Source of the DNA: Tenrec ecaudatus
Lineage: Eukaryota > Chordata > Mammalia > Afrosoricida > Tenrecidae
Direction: 5' to 3'
Assembly: GCF_050624435.1 (NCBI RefSeq)
Contig: NC_134540.1
Span: 101,089,739-101,153,738 of the forward strand
DNA: 64,000 nt
In this document: piece after piece, positions 1 through 10,619 of the stretch
How the letters are laid out: each line of letters starts with the position of its first letter
How positions within the stretch are numbered: the first letter of the stretch is position 1
Position numbers and translations under genes: made by a program
Notes under the pieces: model-generated
Databases searched by the model: none
What the model saw: the letters and a program-made list of their open reading frames with translations, nothing else
Told to the model about the DNA's origin: nothing

Positions 1-736
1 CTGCTGGTATGTGCAGCTATTATGGAAATCGATTTGGCGATATCTAAAACAGATGGAGATTTAGCTACCATAGGACTCAGCAATCCCCTACTGGGCATAT
101 ACCCAGAAGTGGCAAGAAAGAAACCACGGCCAGACATCTGTGCTCCAATGTTCATCACAGCACAGTTCACAACTGCAAGGAGTTGGAAACAACCCAAATT
201 TCTATCAACTGATGAGTGGATTAAAAAACTGTGTTACATACATACAATGGAGTACTACTCATCCTTAAAAAGCAGTGATGCGCCAGTGTACACTGGTGCA
301 TATGGGAGCTGGAGGCACAGGGAATCCAGGGTGGATGATACCTTCAGGACCAGGGGTGTGAGGGGCGATACTGGGAGAGTAGAGTGTCTGTGGGTTGGAA
401 AGGGGAAACTGATTACAAGGATCTACATATGACCTCCTCCCTGGGGGACAGACAACAGAAAAGGGGGTGAAGGGAGACGCCAGATAGGGCAAGATAAGAC
501 AAAATAATAATTTATAAATTATCAAGGGCTCATGAGGGAAAGGGGAGTAGGGAGGGAGGGGAAAAAGAGGACTTGATGCAAAGGGCTTCAGTGGAGAGCA
601 AATGCTTTGAAAATGATGAGGGTAAGGAATGTACAGATGTGCTTTATACAATTGATGTGTGTATATGTATGGATTGTGATAAGAGTTGTATGAGCCCCTA
701 ATAAAATGTTTAAATAAATAAATAAAAATTTAAAAA
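1..736 (+). mobile_element. L1 3' end, cut by the window start
   Basis: The first 270 bases encode the C-terminal end of an L1 ORF2 protein. The frame contains PLLGIYPE, RPDICAPMF and WIKKLCYIHTMEYYSS, which match the C-terminus of the large L1 at 24,976-31,645 on the other strand. The 3' UTR follows: a GGGA-rich stretch near 530-580, 'gtatgagcccctaataaaat' near 690, and an A-rich tail to about 736. Compared with the large L1, roughly 2.2 kb of 3' UTR is missing at a sharp junction near 291. The ORF2 frame runs into UTR sequence there, so the 136-residue open frame at 22-432 is only part coding. The element is dead and 5'-incomplete here. Confidence 0.85.
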
Positions 737-790
737 AGAACCCCAATAAAAGTATTTAAGTTCTTCCCACAGAACAACCATTCAGCAATT

Positions 791-1484
791 TTTTTTTCTG
801 AAGTAAAATTATTTATTTATTTTTGTTTTGTTTTAAACGTTTTATTAGGGGCTCATACAACTCTTATCACAGTCCATACATATACATACATCAATTGTAT
901 AAAGCACATCCATACATTCCCTGCCCCAATCATTCTCAGAGTATTTGCTCTCCACTTATGCCCTTTGCATCAGGTCCTCTTTTTTTTCCCCCTCCCTCCC
1001 CGCTCCCCCATCCCTCATGTGCCCTTGGTAATTTATACATTGTTATTTTGTCATATCTTGCCCTATCCCGAGTCTCCCTGTCCCCCCTTCTCTGCCGTCC
1101 CTCTCCCGGGGGGAGGTCACATGTGGATCCCTGTAATCAGTTCCCCCTTTCCAACCCACTCACCCTACACTCTCCCAGCATCGCCCATCACACCCGTGGT
1201 CCTGAAGGTATCATCCACCCTGGATTCCCTGTGCCTCCAGCCCTCATATGTACCAGTGTACAACCTCTGCCCTATCCAGCCCTGCAAGGTAGAATTCGGA
1301 TCATGGTAGTTGGGGGGAGGAAGCATCCAGGATCTGGGGGAAAGCTATGCTCTTCGTCGGTACTACCTTGCACCCTGACTGACCCATCTCCTCTCCTAAA
1401 CCCCTCTATGAGGGGGTCTCCAGTGGCCGACTCTTGGGCCTTGGGTCTCCACTCTGAACTTCCCCCTTCATTCAATGTGGTATG

Positions 1485-1515
<31 letters not shown>

Positions 1516-2062
1516 TCTTTTTTTTTTTTTCATGATGCCTTATACCTGGTCCATTTGGCACCTCGTGATCGCACTGGCTGGTGTGCTTCTTCCATGTGGG
1601 CTTTTTTGCTTCTGAGCTAGATGGCCGCTTGTTTATCTTCAAGCCTTTAAGACCCCAGACACTATCTCTTTTGATAGCCGGGCACCATCATCTTTCTTCG
1701 CCACATTTGCTTATGCACCCATTTGTCTTCAGCGATCCTATCTATCATGGAGGTGTGCAGCCAATGATATGATGATTTTTTGTTCTTTGATGCCTGATAA
1801 CTGATCCCTTTGGGATCACTCGCTCACTCAGGCTGGTGTGTTCTTCCATGTGGGCTTTGTTGCTTCTGAGCTAGATGGCCGCTTGTTTATCTTCAAGCCT
1901 TTAAGACCCCAGTCACTATCTCTTTTGATAGCCGGGCACCATCAGCTTTCTTCACCACATTTACTTGTTCACCCACTTTGGCTTCAGCAGTTGTGTCGGG
2001 AGAGTGAGCATCATAGAGTACCAATTTAATAAATGAAAGTATTCATGCATTGAGGGAGTGCT
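791..2062 (-). mobile_element. 5'-truncated L1 (3' UTR only), with target-site duplication
   Basis: This is an L1 3' UTR in reverse orientation. It begins with a T-rich tail (791-840) and 'ttattaggggctcatacaac', and ends at the truncation point near 2,062. A 13-bp direct repeat, ccattcagcaatt, flanks it at 778-790 and 2,063-2,075, which is a perfect target-site duplication from target-primed reverse transcription. A segment of about 250 bp occurs twice inside it (see separate entry). The open frames in this stretch are UTR sequence, not genes. Confidence 0.92.
1579..1990 (-). repeat. Internal tandem duplication of about 254 bp in the L1 3' UTR
   Basis: The block beginning 'tccatgtggg' and running through 'gctagatggccgcttgttta' and 'gatagccgggcaccatca' occurs at 1,591 and again at 1,845, a period of 254 bp. 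The same pair is seen at 25,758 and 25,989 in the large L1 and at 14,266 and 14,512 in the 14-kb copy. It is therefore a property of this L1 family and not a local event. Confidence 0.85.
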
Positions 2063-2075
2063 CCATTCAGCAATT

Positions 2076-2400
2076 GTTATCGACAATACTTTCATAGATC
2101 ATATTTTAAAAAATAAATTTCTTCTAAATAAGCTTCAGAAAAATACTAGAATTATTATGCTTATTATGAAGGGCTGTGTTTCTTCTACTTGGTGCTACTG
2201 ACAAAGGTTAAATATGCCCTCCTACAAAATACTGAATAATTAAACAAAGCAATTTTGTAATTACCACTTTACTGGATCAATTATAAATTTCACAATTATT
2301 TTTAAGCTGCGTTATTCCAGAAGATTTTTTTAAATAACCTTTGTACACAATTTCATTTAGTTCTCCACTTCTCTCAATATATTTGCCATTTTTTTAATTT
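2076..2400. other. Anonymous AT-rich sequence
   Basis: No repeat family or coding signal was recognised between the right target-site duplication of the L1 and the SINE remnant. Confidence 0.5.
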
Positions 2401-2404
2401 AAAA

Positions 2405-2520
2405 ATAATCTGCTTTATAGTTTATGGAAGCAGATCACCAGGCCTTTTTTAGGTTATGTAGCTCCTTGGGTTCATAGGGTACTAGTCAAATAAAAGCATT
2501 TGTGCTACCTAGGGACCTTC
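2405..2520 (-). mobile_element. AfroSINE-type remnant
   Basis: The text 'ggaagcagatcaccaggcct' followed by a tRNA-like part ending 'gctacctagggacc' fits the reverse complement of an afrotherian tRNA-derived SINE. The copy is diverged. Confidence 0.5.
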
Positions 2521-3020
2521 TTCCATGCCCACTTGCCTGTGATTTTTACCTCATATCTGATATCTAGGCTTGATATCATTCTTAGTTCAAGTATTCAGCA
2601 TTGACCATTCAAATGCCTTTATAATTTTCCTTGCGCCTAGATACTCTTCTGTTTTAATCCATCTTCTAAAGTTACTAGTTAGCTTTTCCAAACAGATATT
2701 GGATCATACCATCCCCTTGCTTAAAGGCAGATATTGTTACCAGCACTTATGTAAGATTCTTCACACTTTGACCCTAACCTGCCTTTCCACTTTCATTTTC
2801 TACCCCACCCTCTGATAAGCTTTGTGCTTCAGTCAAACCAATTTCCCAGGGAACTTCCACAAATCCATACTGCGATCTCATGTCTTTAAACGTTGCAAGA
2901 CCTGGGAGTTACAATGGGAAAACTTATCTTTTTCTCTCCCCATACTCTGGGATTTCTCATTTTGTAAAGCACTTTCTAAATCATCACAGAAGTTACCTCT
3001 TACTCCCCCTCTCACCAAAA
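2521..3020. other. Anonymous sequence
   Basis: No gene is visible. Two chance frames of 81 and 101 codons (2,570-3,127) show no recognisable domain, and the second runs into a SINE. Confidence 0.45.
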
Positions 3021-3155
3021 TCGATGACAGAGTAGAGCTGCCCTATAGGTTTTCCAAAGCTGTAAATAATTGTAGAAGCAGACAGCCCCATCTTTCTCCT
3101 ATGGAGAACCATCACCCTTTCAGTTAGCAGGTGAGCACTTTAACCACTGTGACAC
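3021..3155 (-). mobile_element. AfroSINE
   Basis: Reverse-strand SINE: 'agtagagctgccctatagg', then 'tttccaaagctgtaaata', then a tRNA-related end with 'taaccactgtgacacca'. Confidence 0.75.
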
Positions 3156-3287
3156 CAGAGGTGGGGAACATCTGGCCCACAGGCCATATAAGCCCCACAA
3201 AATCATCTATACCAGCTACCATCACGCGCCTCACCAAAGAGAATCCGATCTAGCCATCACATTACAAATACTGCACTGCCCATTAGA
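3156..3287. mobile_element. Possible hAT-type DNA transposon remnant
   Basis: Begins 'gaggtggggaacatctggcc' and continues 'cacaggccatataagcccc'. This resembles the ends of old mammalian hAT elements with GGCCCGCGGGCC-type inner palindromes. Only one end is seen, and it lies between two SINEs. Confidence 0.35.
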
Positions 3288-3552
3288 TGACACCGACTCA
3301 TAATGACCCTATAGGATGAGGTAGAACTGTTCCTGTGGGTTTCCAAGACTGTAAATCTTTATGGGAGCAAAAGAACCCAAACCCAAACTCACTGCCATCA
3401 AGTCAATGCTGACTCATAGCGACTCCCTGTGGACTGTAACTATTTACAGAAGAAACGAGTTACAGGCTTTTTCCTGGGGAAAGCCCGGTGGTTTGAACTG
3501 CCGATGTTGCAGTTAGCAGCCCACTGCATTGCAAAGACTCCTCAGGGTTCCT
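3288..3552 (-). mobile_element. Two adjacent AfroSINE copies
   Basis: A truncated copy (3,288-3,368) is followed by a longer one (3,371-3,552) that starts 'acccaaactcactgccatca' and ends in a tRNA-like part, 'gttagcagcccactgcattg'. Both are on the minus strand. Confidence 0.75.
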
Positions 3553-3575
3553 GTAGAAGTAAGTTAATTAAATGT

Positions 3576-4636
3576 TTGACCAGGCTAATTAAAGGCTTGA
3601 AGATAAACAAGTGGCCATCTAGCTGTGAAGCAACTAAGCCCACATGGAAGAAGCACACCAGCCTGTGTGATCACAAGGTGTCCATGGGATCAGGTACCAG
3701 GCATCAAAGATCCAGAACAAAAAATCATACCAATGTGAATGAGGGGGTTGGGTGGTGCGGAGTGGAGACCCAAAGTCCACCTGTTGACAATTGGACATTC
3801 CCTAACAGAAGGGTCACAAGGAAGAAAGGAGCCATTCGGAGTGCAGTATAGCACTGATGAAGCATACAACTTTCCTCTAATTCAGTGGTTCTCAACTTTC
3901 ATAATGCTGCAACCCTCATGCTGTGGTGACCCCCAACCAGAGAATTATTTTCATGGCTACTTTATAACTGTCATTTTGATGCTGTTATGAATTGTCATGT
4001 AAACACCTGATATGCAGGATGTATTTTTATTGTTACAAATTGAACCTAATTAAACATAATTAAAGCATAGTGATTAATCACAAAACAGTGTGTAATTATA
4101 TATGTTGAAATATTTATGTGTTTTTTGATCGTCTTAGGTGACCCCTGTGAAAGGGTCATTCAACCCCCAAAGGGGTTACAACCCACATGTTGAGAACCGC
4201 TGCTCTAGTTCTTTAATGCTTCCTTCCTTCCACCCCAACCCACTATCATGACCTCAATTCTACTAGAACATTCATACTGCTACAGATAAGAGCTCACCAC
4301 ACAGGGAATCCAAGACAGATAAACCCCTCAGGACCAATAATGAGAATAGCAATACCAGGAGGGTAAGGGGAAGGTAGGGGGACAAACAACAGAAAGGTGG
4401 GTGAAGGGTGATAGCAGATGATGTAAGATATGAAAATAATAATAATTTATCAAGGCCTAAAGAGGGAGGGAGGGTGAGAGAGGGAAGGAAAAAATAAGGA
4501 GCTAATATCAAGTGCTCAAGTAGAAAGAAAATTTTTGAAAATTATGATGGCCACATATGTACAAAAGTGCTTGGCCCAATGGATGGATGGATGGACTGTG
4601 ATAAGATCTGGAAGAACTCCCAATAAAATGATTCAA
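3576..4636 (+). mobile_element. 5'-truncated L1 3' UTR, split by SPIN
   Basis: The L1 3' UTR is in sense orientation, from 'ttaaaggcttgaagataaac' to the terminal 'aactcccaataaaatgatt' near 4,634. It is interrupted at 3,883-4,202 by a SPIN transposon. It lacks a proper poly(A) tail and runs directly into a second L1 3' UTR that starts at about 4,636. Confidence 0.85.
3883..4202 (+). mobile_element. SPIN non-autonomous hAT transposon
   Basis: The element begins cagtggttctcaac and ends gttgagaaccgctg, an inverted terminal repeat of 14 bp with one mismatch. Inside are 'ctgatatgcaggatgtattt', 'aagcatagtgattaatcaca' and, near the right end, 'gtgaaagggtcattcaaccc' and 'ccccaaaggggttacaaccc'. These are hallmarks of the short non-autonomous SPIN elements I recognise from tenrec, bat, bushbaby, opossum and rodents. 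It has no coding capacity. The flanks are an 8-bp duplication, ctctaatt at 3,875-3,882 and ctctagtt at 4,203-4,210, with one mismatch. That is the hAT target length and shows clean insertion into the L1 3' UTR. SPIN is a textbook case of horizontal transfer between tetrapods (established knowledge). Confidence 0.93.
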
Positions 4637-5395
4637 CAAAGCCCACACGGAAGCAGCACACCAACATGGGTGATTGTAAAGGGCAGAGGAGACCAGGTCT
4701 CAAACAACAAAGGGGGTCGGGGAGCACGGGCGGGAATCACATCACCGTTAATGAGGGGAGTACGTGATGGGGACCCAATGCCCATCTGTAGACAGCTGGA
4801 CATCCCTTGCAGAGGGGTAGTGGGGAGGAGATGGGTCATTCAGGGTTCAGTGTAGCAACAATGAAACTCAAAACCTTCCTCTAGTTCCTGAACGCTTCCT
4901 CCCCTCCCAATTATCATGACCCCAATTCTACCTTGCGGACCTGGTTATACCAGAGGATATACAGCAGTGCAGTGGGGATCTGGAAACACAGGGAATCTAA
5001 GATGGATGAACCCCTCAACACCAGTGGTGGGAGTGGCAACACCAGGAGGGAAGGGGGTGTAGAAAGGGAGAACCCATCTTGGAGATCTATGTGTGACCTC
5101 CTCTCTGGGAGATGGGCAATGGGAAGGTGGGTGAGTGGAGACGCCGGGCAGTATAAGATAGGATAAAATAATTATTTATAAACTATTAAGGGAGCAGGAG
5201 GGAGCGGGGAGGGTGGGGGAGGTGAAAAAAGGAAACCGAGCTGATTCTAGGAACCCAAGTGGAAGGCGAATTTTGAGAATGACGAGTGCAACGAATGTAT
5301 GAGGGTGCTTTGCTCAATTGATGTATGTGTGGATTGTGATAAGAGTTGTATGAGCCCCAATAAAAATATTTATTAATAAAAATAAATAAAATTAA
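4637..5395 (+). mobile_element. Second L1 3' UTR in tandem
   Basis: Starts 'caacaaagcccacacggaag' directly after the terminal AATAAA region of the preceding L1 3' UTR. It runs through the usual landmarks ('ttcctctagttcctgaacgc', 'tgtgacctcctctctgggag') to 'gagccccaataaaaatattt' and an A-rich tail. It is the same strand and family as its neighbour, and no target-site duplication was found between the two. Confidence 0.8.
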
Positions 5396-5750
5396 AAATT
5401 AGAATATGGAAATCAGCAAATAAGAAAATATTTATGAACACATTATTTTGAAAATAATTATTATATCAATAACATAATTGTACCTATTTCATATGTGTAA
5501 ATATGAATAAAGATTAGGAGAGTGCTGTATTTTTCACATATGATGCACCAAAGCAAATAATGCACACATACATATAGCATGTATGTTATTCATAGGCAAC
5601 TAACATTCCAGGAAGGTGCAAGATGATCAAAACATGGAATACAGGGAACAACACGGCCATGAAATAGGAAACATGAAAAAAAATTGACCAATATGGCCTG
5701 CATATGGTGTTATAGAACCAAATGATCCTGGACAGACAAAAGGTTCCCCA
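5396..5750. other. Anonymous AT-rich sequence
   Basis: No feature recognised. Confidence 0.45.
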
Positions 5751-5756
5751 CCCTTG

Positions 5757-5865
5757 CTGCCCACAAAACCAAAGCAGATGCCATTTAATTGACTTCCATT
5801 CATGGTGATCCTTGGCATGTCAAAGTTTGACTGTGCTCCATCGGGTGAAGGACATACAAAGAATG
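5757..5865 (-). mobile_element. AfroSINE-type remnant
   Basis: 'gacttccattcatggtgatc' and 'gactgtgctccatcgggt' match the reverse-strand tail region of an afrotherian SINE. Diverged and partial. Confidence 0.45.
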
Positions 5866-7440
5866 CCTTTGTAGAGTATGTGCCATAATAATCTAGTAAG
5901 GATAACCCCACTGTCCTCAGAAGGTAATACGATTTGAGGATTCAAGGCAAAGCTGCAAGGGATGCTAAGTGACTGTCTTCTCACCCAAAACACAGGTATT
6001 CTATTATTAAAAACAGAGAATGTCGACATTGGTAGAAAACTAGTAGCCTCTGGTGCAAATCTTATGCTCCCTCTTTGTAGCACTTCTCTCAGTAATTACA
6101 CATCTATTTGGTTGGTGATATGTTCAATGACCACATAACTCTCAAAGTTATACTTTTTTGTTTCATCATGGTGTGAATAGTCCTTGGAATATACGTAGAG
6201 TACGTGGAGTGAGTTCTTGGCATGCGCAGACAAATGAGTTCCCTACATATTATGTAATCGAGAGGAATCCTGATCAAAAATGGGGAAAAGATGCAGAACA
6301 GAATGTCAGGATCTCATGAACTATACACTTTCTGAGCCCATGGAGAATGAATGAACCTCCCAAATCGCTTCCCCGAGAAAGTCTTTAAACCTTAGCACAA
6401 AAATATCCCCTGACATTTTATTAAAATTGAATTATTATGTAGCTTAATTAGTAAAATGAAAGTTTGCCATGAGCATTGTGCCCTTTTCAGAATGGGCTGT
6501 ATGGATGAAATTGACCACAGCAACTCCAAAGATTAGGGAGAAAACGAAGGGGACAAGGAGTTGACCTTAATCAGGAACTACTCAGAGATGCTGGTGAGAT
6601 TGGATGCACAGCTCAAAGAATATAATCAATGTCACTAAAGAGTACATTAGCAACCGTGGAATTGGTATATATTTTGCTGTGTAATTTCTCAACAGCAACA
6701 ACAAAATAAATACAACTTAAATGAAAAACTTATTACCTGATCTCTCCTGTTGTGTAAAAGCTATTTCCTCGTGTAACTGCTACATCCTATGGATTCCAGA
6801 TGAAGCAGCTGCAGCCATCAAGAGACTAGGAAAATGGTTTGCTTTCCCTAATAACCACAGGGCCCCATTGCTTTCTCTCAGAGTAATCAAAGAGTTACAG
6901 ATTCCAACAGGGAACACAAGAGGTCCCCCCTTCTCCTTGTCAGACTCATAGACTGGTTTCCCACTGGGCTGACTGATGTGTTTAAGTCTCTTCATAGCCC
7001 TGAGAGTCTATGAATTGCTTCCCTGAAGTAGATTGATATACCAGCAGGAACACGGGTCAAAAAGATGAATAATGAATCATTTAGAAACCAAGTTAATGAA
7101 ATTGAAGAAATTAAAAAGTAATTTTTCACAACTAAATCATATAGAAACCCAAACATGTTGACACAAAATTCGAGGTAAAAAGTAAGTTTAAAATGGGACC
7201 CTTGGTCACTGCCTGAATACCAAGTGAATATCAAAGGCTGTAATCTCAGATCATTTTCGAAGACCTACTTAAAGAACTACATAATGTATCACAATAAAAG
7301 CATTCCTTTACTGCTTGTACAAATTGTTGAATAGTTTGAATTATATAAAGCACTTGAATTTTTTCTGTAATTTTTTGGTTCTACATCTCTTAGATGGAAT
7401 TCCCTATTCTTCAGAACACATAAAGCCTAGGATGGGGGGT
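5866..7440. other. Anonymous sequence, no gene seen
   Basis: About 1.6 kb with only chance open frames (longest about 87 codons). There are no splice-flanked or domain-like translations. Confidence 0.45.
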
Positions 7441-7441
7441 A

Positions 7442-7940
7442 TGTTAGTCCGGGTTGACTAGAAAAACAAATTCAGAGATACTCATCTTTGTGTAAGAGAG
7501 AGGTTTATATCAAAGGGCAATTGTAAATTGAGAAAACATCCCAGCCTAGTTCAGATCAAGTCTATAATTCTGATATTAGCTCATCTGTCTGATACTAGTC
7601 CATAAATTCCTCTTGAGACTCAAGCAGCACATGCAATGATGCTGAATGCAGCAAGATCACGGGCTGGTGGGTGGAAAGTCTTGAGGATCCAATGGGGGTG
7701 GAAGCATTTCCAGGGCTCTGACTGTCATCAGTGTGGATCCATGTGGGTTGACAACAGGAATGTGAAGTAGAGAGAGGCCTGCCCCTTCTGATGACAGAAT
7801 CAAGAGGGAGGAAGTTCCCAGAATACTCATGAGAAGACCACGCCCATAAGGAGGGATTATCAGGCTGTGAGCTGATTGACAGGCTAGACTCCACCCTTCA
7901 TTCTTTTATCAAGTTGCCATGAAATTGTGTAACTACCACA
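7442..7940 (-). mobile_element. Solo LTR, ERVL/MLT2-like family
   Basis: Read on the minus strand it begins TGTGGTAGTTACACA and ends GGACTAACA, so the ends are TG...CA. Internal landmarks (reverse complement of 'gacaggctagactccaccct', 'gcaatgatgctgaatgcagc', 'gttgactagaaaaacaaatt') recur in the LTRs at 51,801-52,313 and 62,233-62,841. Its size (about 500 bp), TGTGGTAGT start and ending in a GACTAACA motif resemble ERVL-type LTRs. No internal retroviral gene accompanies it. No clear 5-bp duplication was found. Confidence 0.75.
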
Positions 7941-8052
7941 GGAAGAAAAATGGATAAATGGCCACAAATTAAAAAGGACCAGTGCTCGTGGTAGAAATTG
8001 AACCATGCTGTATATCAATATAGCACCACCTTTGCTAAAGACTACTAATCCT

Positions 8053-8098
<46 letters not shown>

Positions 8099-9740
8099 CC
8101 CAGACCTGTTGTCCATGACACTGATAAAACCAAATGCGGTTCTTGCTGTCTAGCCAAATATTATAATGAATTTTAGAAACTACCATTGCTGTACACTGTA
8201 ATGTTCTTAAGAAATCCTCACTAAATAATACACATAAGTATGCTAATTTTAAGAGTAACTAAATATCTTAACAAGAACCCAAACCAGAAAGAACACATTT
8301 TATTTCGATAGAGTCTATGTCTAATCATTAGATAGCAATGATGTAAAAGTTTCCTTTTTTGTTCTCCGGGCTGATATTTGCATCTGAGTAAGCAGCTGAT
8401 AACACAGGGATTATAAAAATGCTGCCTAAAATTAAAATCCCCAAACTGGGTCTTCTGGATAATGAGAAACTGATTGCCTCTGTTACCAAAGAGGAAATGC
8501 AAACAGCAATAGAAAAATCCGAACGTAGCAGGCCTCCTGTGGCGAGGAGTCTCGATTGAAATCAGACAAAGCTTTGAAAGAGAATCAAAGATCTCTTAGG
8601 CAGGATTTGCAAGGACTGTCTACTTATGAGATTCATGAAAGCCCCAATGCCAGGCCTTTTGTTCGTGTAATCTGTCAAAAAGACCAACATTTGTCCTGTT
8701 TGCTTAATTAATTATGCTGAATCAAAGACTTGCAGGTAGGAATTGAATAAAACAACTCAGGTTTACACTGCTGGTGCCTTCTTGCATGGCTGCCCTTATG
8801 ATATGTGAAAAATGTCTAATACACAAGTGCCAGCAAATAGATTTAAAGCTCGCTTCTGCAGCAACTTGTGAATGTGCACAGAAAACCTCTACCATGCAGA
8901 AGGGAATATTCAAAACGGCTCTTCTTAAACAAATGTCATTTTCAGAAGCCTTAGTAAGTGAAATGTAGGGCATGAACTCCGGCAGTTACCAGTCAAAGTG
9001 TTTCTTGCTGGGAAGAAACATGTGGTATATAGATCTTTTGATTTCATGTCATATGTTGACAAAAGAAATTTATGCTCAATTCAATAGGAAAGTGATTCAA
9101 GGTAAATACTGGAAGTCAACCATCCTTGGCAATTGTGTACCTCATTGTACATTAATGTGTTCATTCCACACTTTTCAACTTCCTTTAAAAACCATTGTCT
9201 TATCTGAACTCACCAGAATTCGCAGTAAGCGCTTAACAACAGGAAAGGCACAGATGGAAGGTGACTTCCTTAACAGTACTTAGCAGTTTGGGGAAAGTGA
9301 AGGCTAAAATACAAATCACTCCAATCAAGGTAATGTCTTTTGACAGACAGTATGTGAACGGTTCTAAAAGACTTCAAAGTTGATCCTCTATTTATTCTTT
9401 TTGGCTTTTCTCAGACAGTAGCTCCACCTTGTCTGTGAATGAAGGAAAAGAGAAAACCCTGTATTGTTTCTGAAAGCATCTTGTGAGCGAACACAAATAA
9501 GCACCACACAAGCGCCCACCTGGGAAGGACTTTGCTTTGAGGACAGATCTTCCCACCACCTCCAAGCATTTGTGTTAGTGCCTGAGCCTGGAAAGCCTTG
9601 AAGGAGGTGAACCGTTCAGCCTGCCGATGGACTTCAAGCAAGGTGTTGGGTTTGGTTTTGTTATTTTCCCCCAGGTTGGTATTTTATGTGACCAAAATCC
9701 TTTGTCCATTCCTTTTTGAAAAGTTCTTAAGAAATTCTAC
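7941..9740. other. Anonymous sequence with one CA microsatellite
   Basis: No gene or dated repeat recognised apart from the (AC)n tract at 8,055-8,096. Confidence 0.45.
8055..8096. repeat. (AC)21 microsatellite
   Basis: Uninterrupted AC dinucleotides. Open frames crossing it on the minus strand read as runs of CV and are artefacts. Confidence 0.98.
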
Positions 9741-9745
9741 TTCCC

Positions 9746-9890
9746 CACGGTCAGCAGTTTGAATCCATCATCCTCCGGAGAAGCATGGGGCTTGCTGCTC
9801 CCACAAAGATGGACAGCCTAGAGCACTCTATAAAGGGCCACTCTGAGTCAGAATTGACTCCATGGCAGTGGGTTTGTTTTTGTTCTTGTT
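9746..9890 (+). mobile_element. AfroSINE
   Basis: 'gtcagcagtttgaatccatc' (B-box-like region), then 'gagtcagaattgactccatg' and the tail 'gcagtgggtttgtttttg'. Plus orientation; the 5' part is missing. Confidence 0.8.
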
Positions 9891-9922
9891 TGGAGGCGGG
9901 AGTGGTGATGAAGGAAAATTGG

Positions 9923-10121
9923 AGACTCGAGTAGCTCAGTGGTTAAGTGTTTCACTGTTAACAGTAAGATCGGTAGTTCAACCCACCAGCCTCCATGAGG
10001 GAGGAAGACATGGCAGTCTGATTCTGTAAAACTATACTCCTTGCAAGTCTATGGGGAAGTTCTATTCTGTACCATAGAGTCACTACAAATCAACATTGAC
10101 TGCGCGGCCATGGGTTTGGAT
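9923..10121 (+). mobile_element. AfroSINE, nearly full length
   Basis: The tRNA-like head 'agctcagtggttaagtgttt' and 'gtagttcaacccaccagcct' is followed by 'gaagttctattctgtaccat' and the tail 'gcggccatgggtttgg'. Confidence 0.8.
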
Positions 10122-10270
10122 GACATCCACCAATAGCTGTCAAATGAATGTCAACCCATGGTGGCCTCCAGTATGTCAGAGGAGAGTGATCAAGGGCATC
10201 CCTGGCCTTTCCTCCAAGCTACCAGTCAGTCACATGCATTAGCCCTGTGCACCCTGGACTTCTCAGTATA
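10122..10270 (-). mobile_element. Diverged AfroSINE-type remnant
   Basis: 'tcaacccatggtggcctcca' and 'tatgtcagaggagagtgatc' fit the reverse-strand SINE consensus weakly. Confidence 0.35.
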
Positions 10271-10439
10271 GAGCAAATGCTAACTTAATAGCACACCAAA
10301 GTCAGGAAGGACTAACATGTGTGCTTTAGAGTGTTAGAATCTCTAAAAACTCTGCCCAATTTCTTATAATAGATAATTGGTTTATCAACTGATTTTTTTA
10401 GAGTTCCTTGCCCTCAGTTTTCATAAGAAATTACTATCT

Positions 10440-10615
10440 CAATGAGGGAGGAATTGACACAGTGCCTCTCCATGAGGTAGATTAACACCGTGGTTACATC
10501 TATGAGCTCAAACATGAGAGCAATTGTGAGGACGGCACAGGACTGGGCCATGTTTTGTTCTGTTGTACACAGGATCGCTAGGAACCGAAACCAACTCAAT
10601 AGCACCTAACAACAA
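10440..10615 (+). mobile_element. RTE LINE 3' end
   Basis: 'gagcaattgtgaggacggca', 'tgttttgttctgttgtacac' and the terminal 'agcacctaacaacaacaata' match the RTE 3' ends at about 17,130, 37,390 and 48,370. Confidence 0.75.
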
Positions 10616-10619
10616 CAAT

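Noticed and set aside
736..778. 'aaccccaataaaagtattta' as another L1 micro-end
   Set aside because: It resembles an L1 terminus, but it lies at the tail of a larger L1 and has no separate flanking duplication.
823..1620. 265-codon open frame on the plus strand (and a 221-codon relative at 25,117-25,782)
   Set aside because: Both lie antisense in the L1 3' UTR. The translation is mostly pyrimidine-driven P/S/L residues and ends in a TA microsatellite.
1581..2029. Repeated peptide-like frame FHVGFxASELDGRLFIFKPLRPQ, also at 14,295-14,528
   Set aside because: It recurs because the L1 3' UTR block recurs, on the antisense strand. There is no start context or domain.
7884..8186. 100-codon frame with (CV)n
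   Set aside because: Product of the AC microsatellite.
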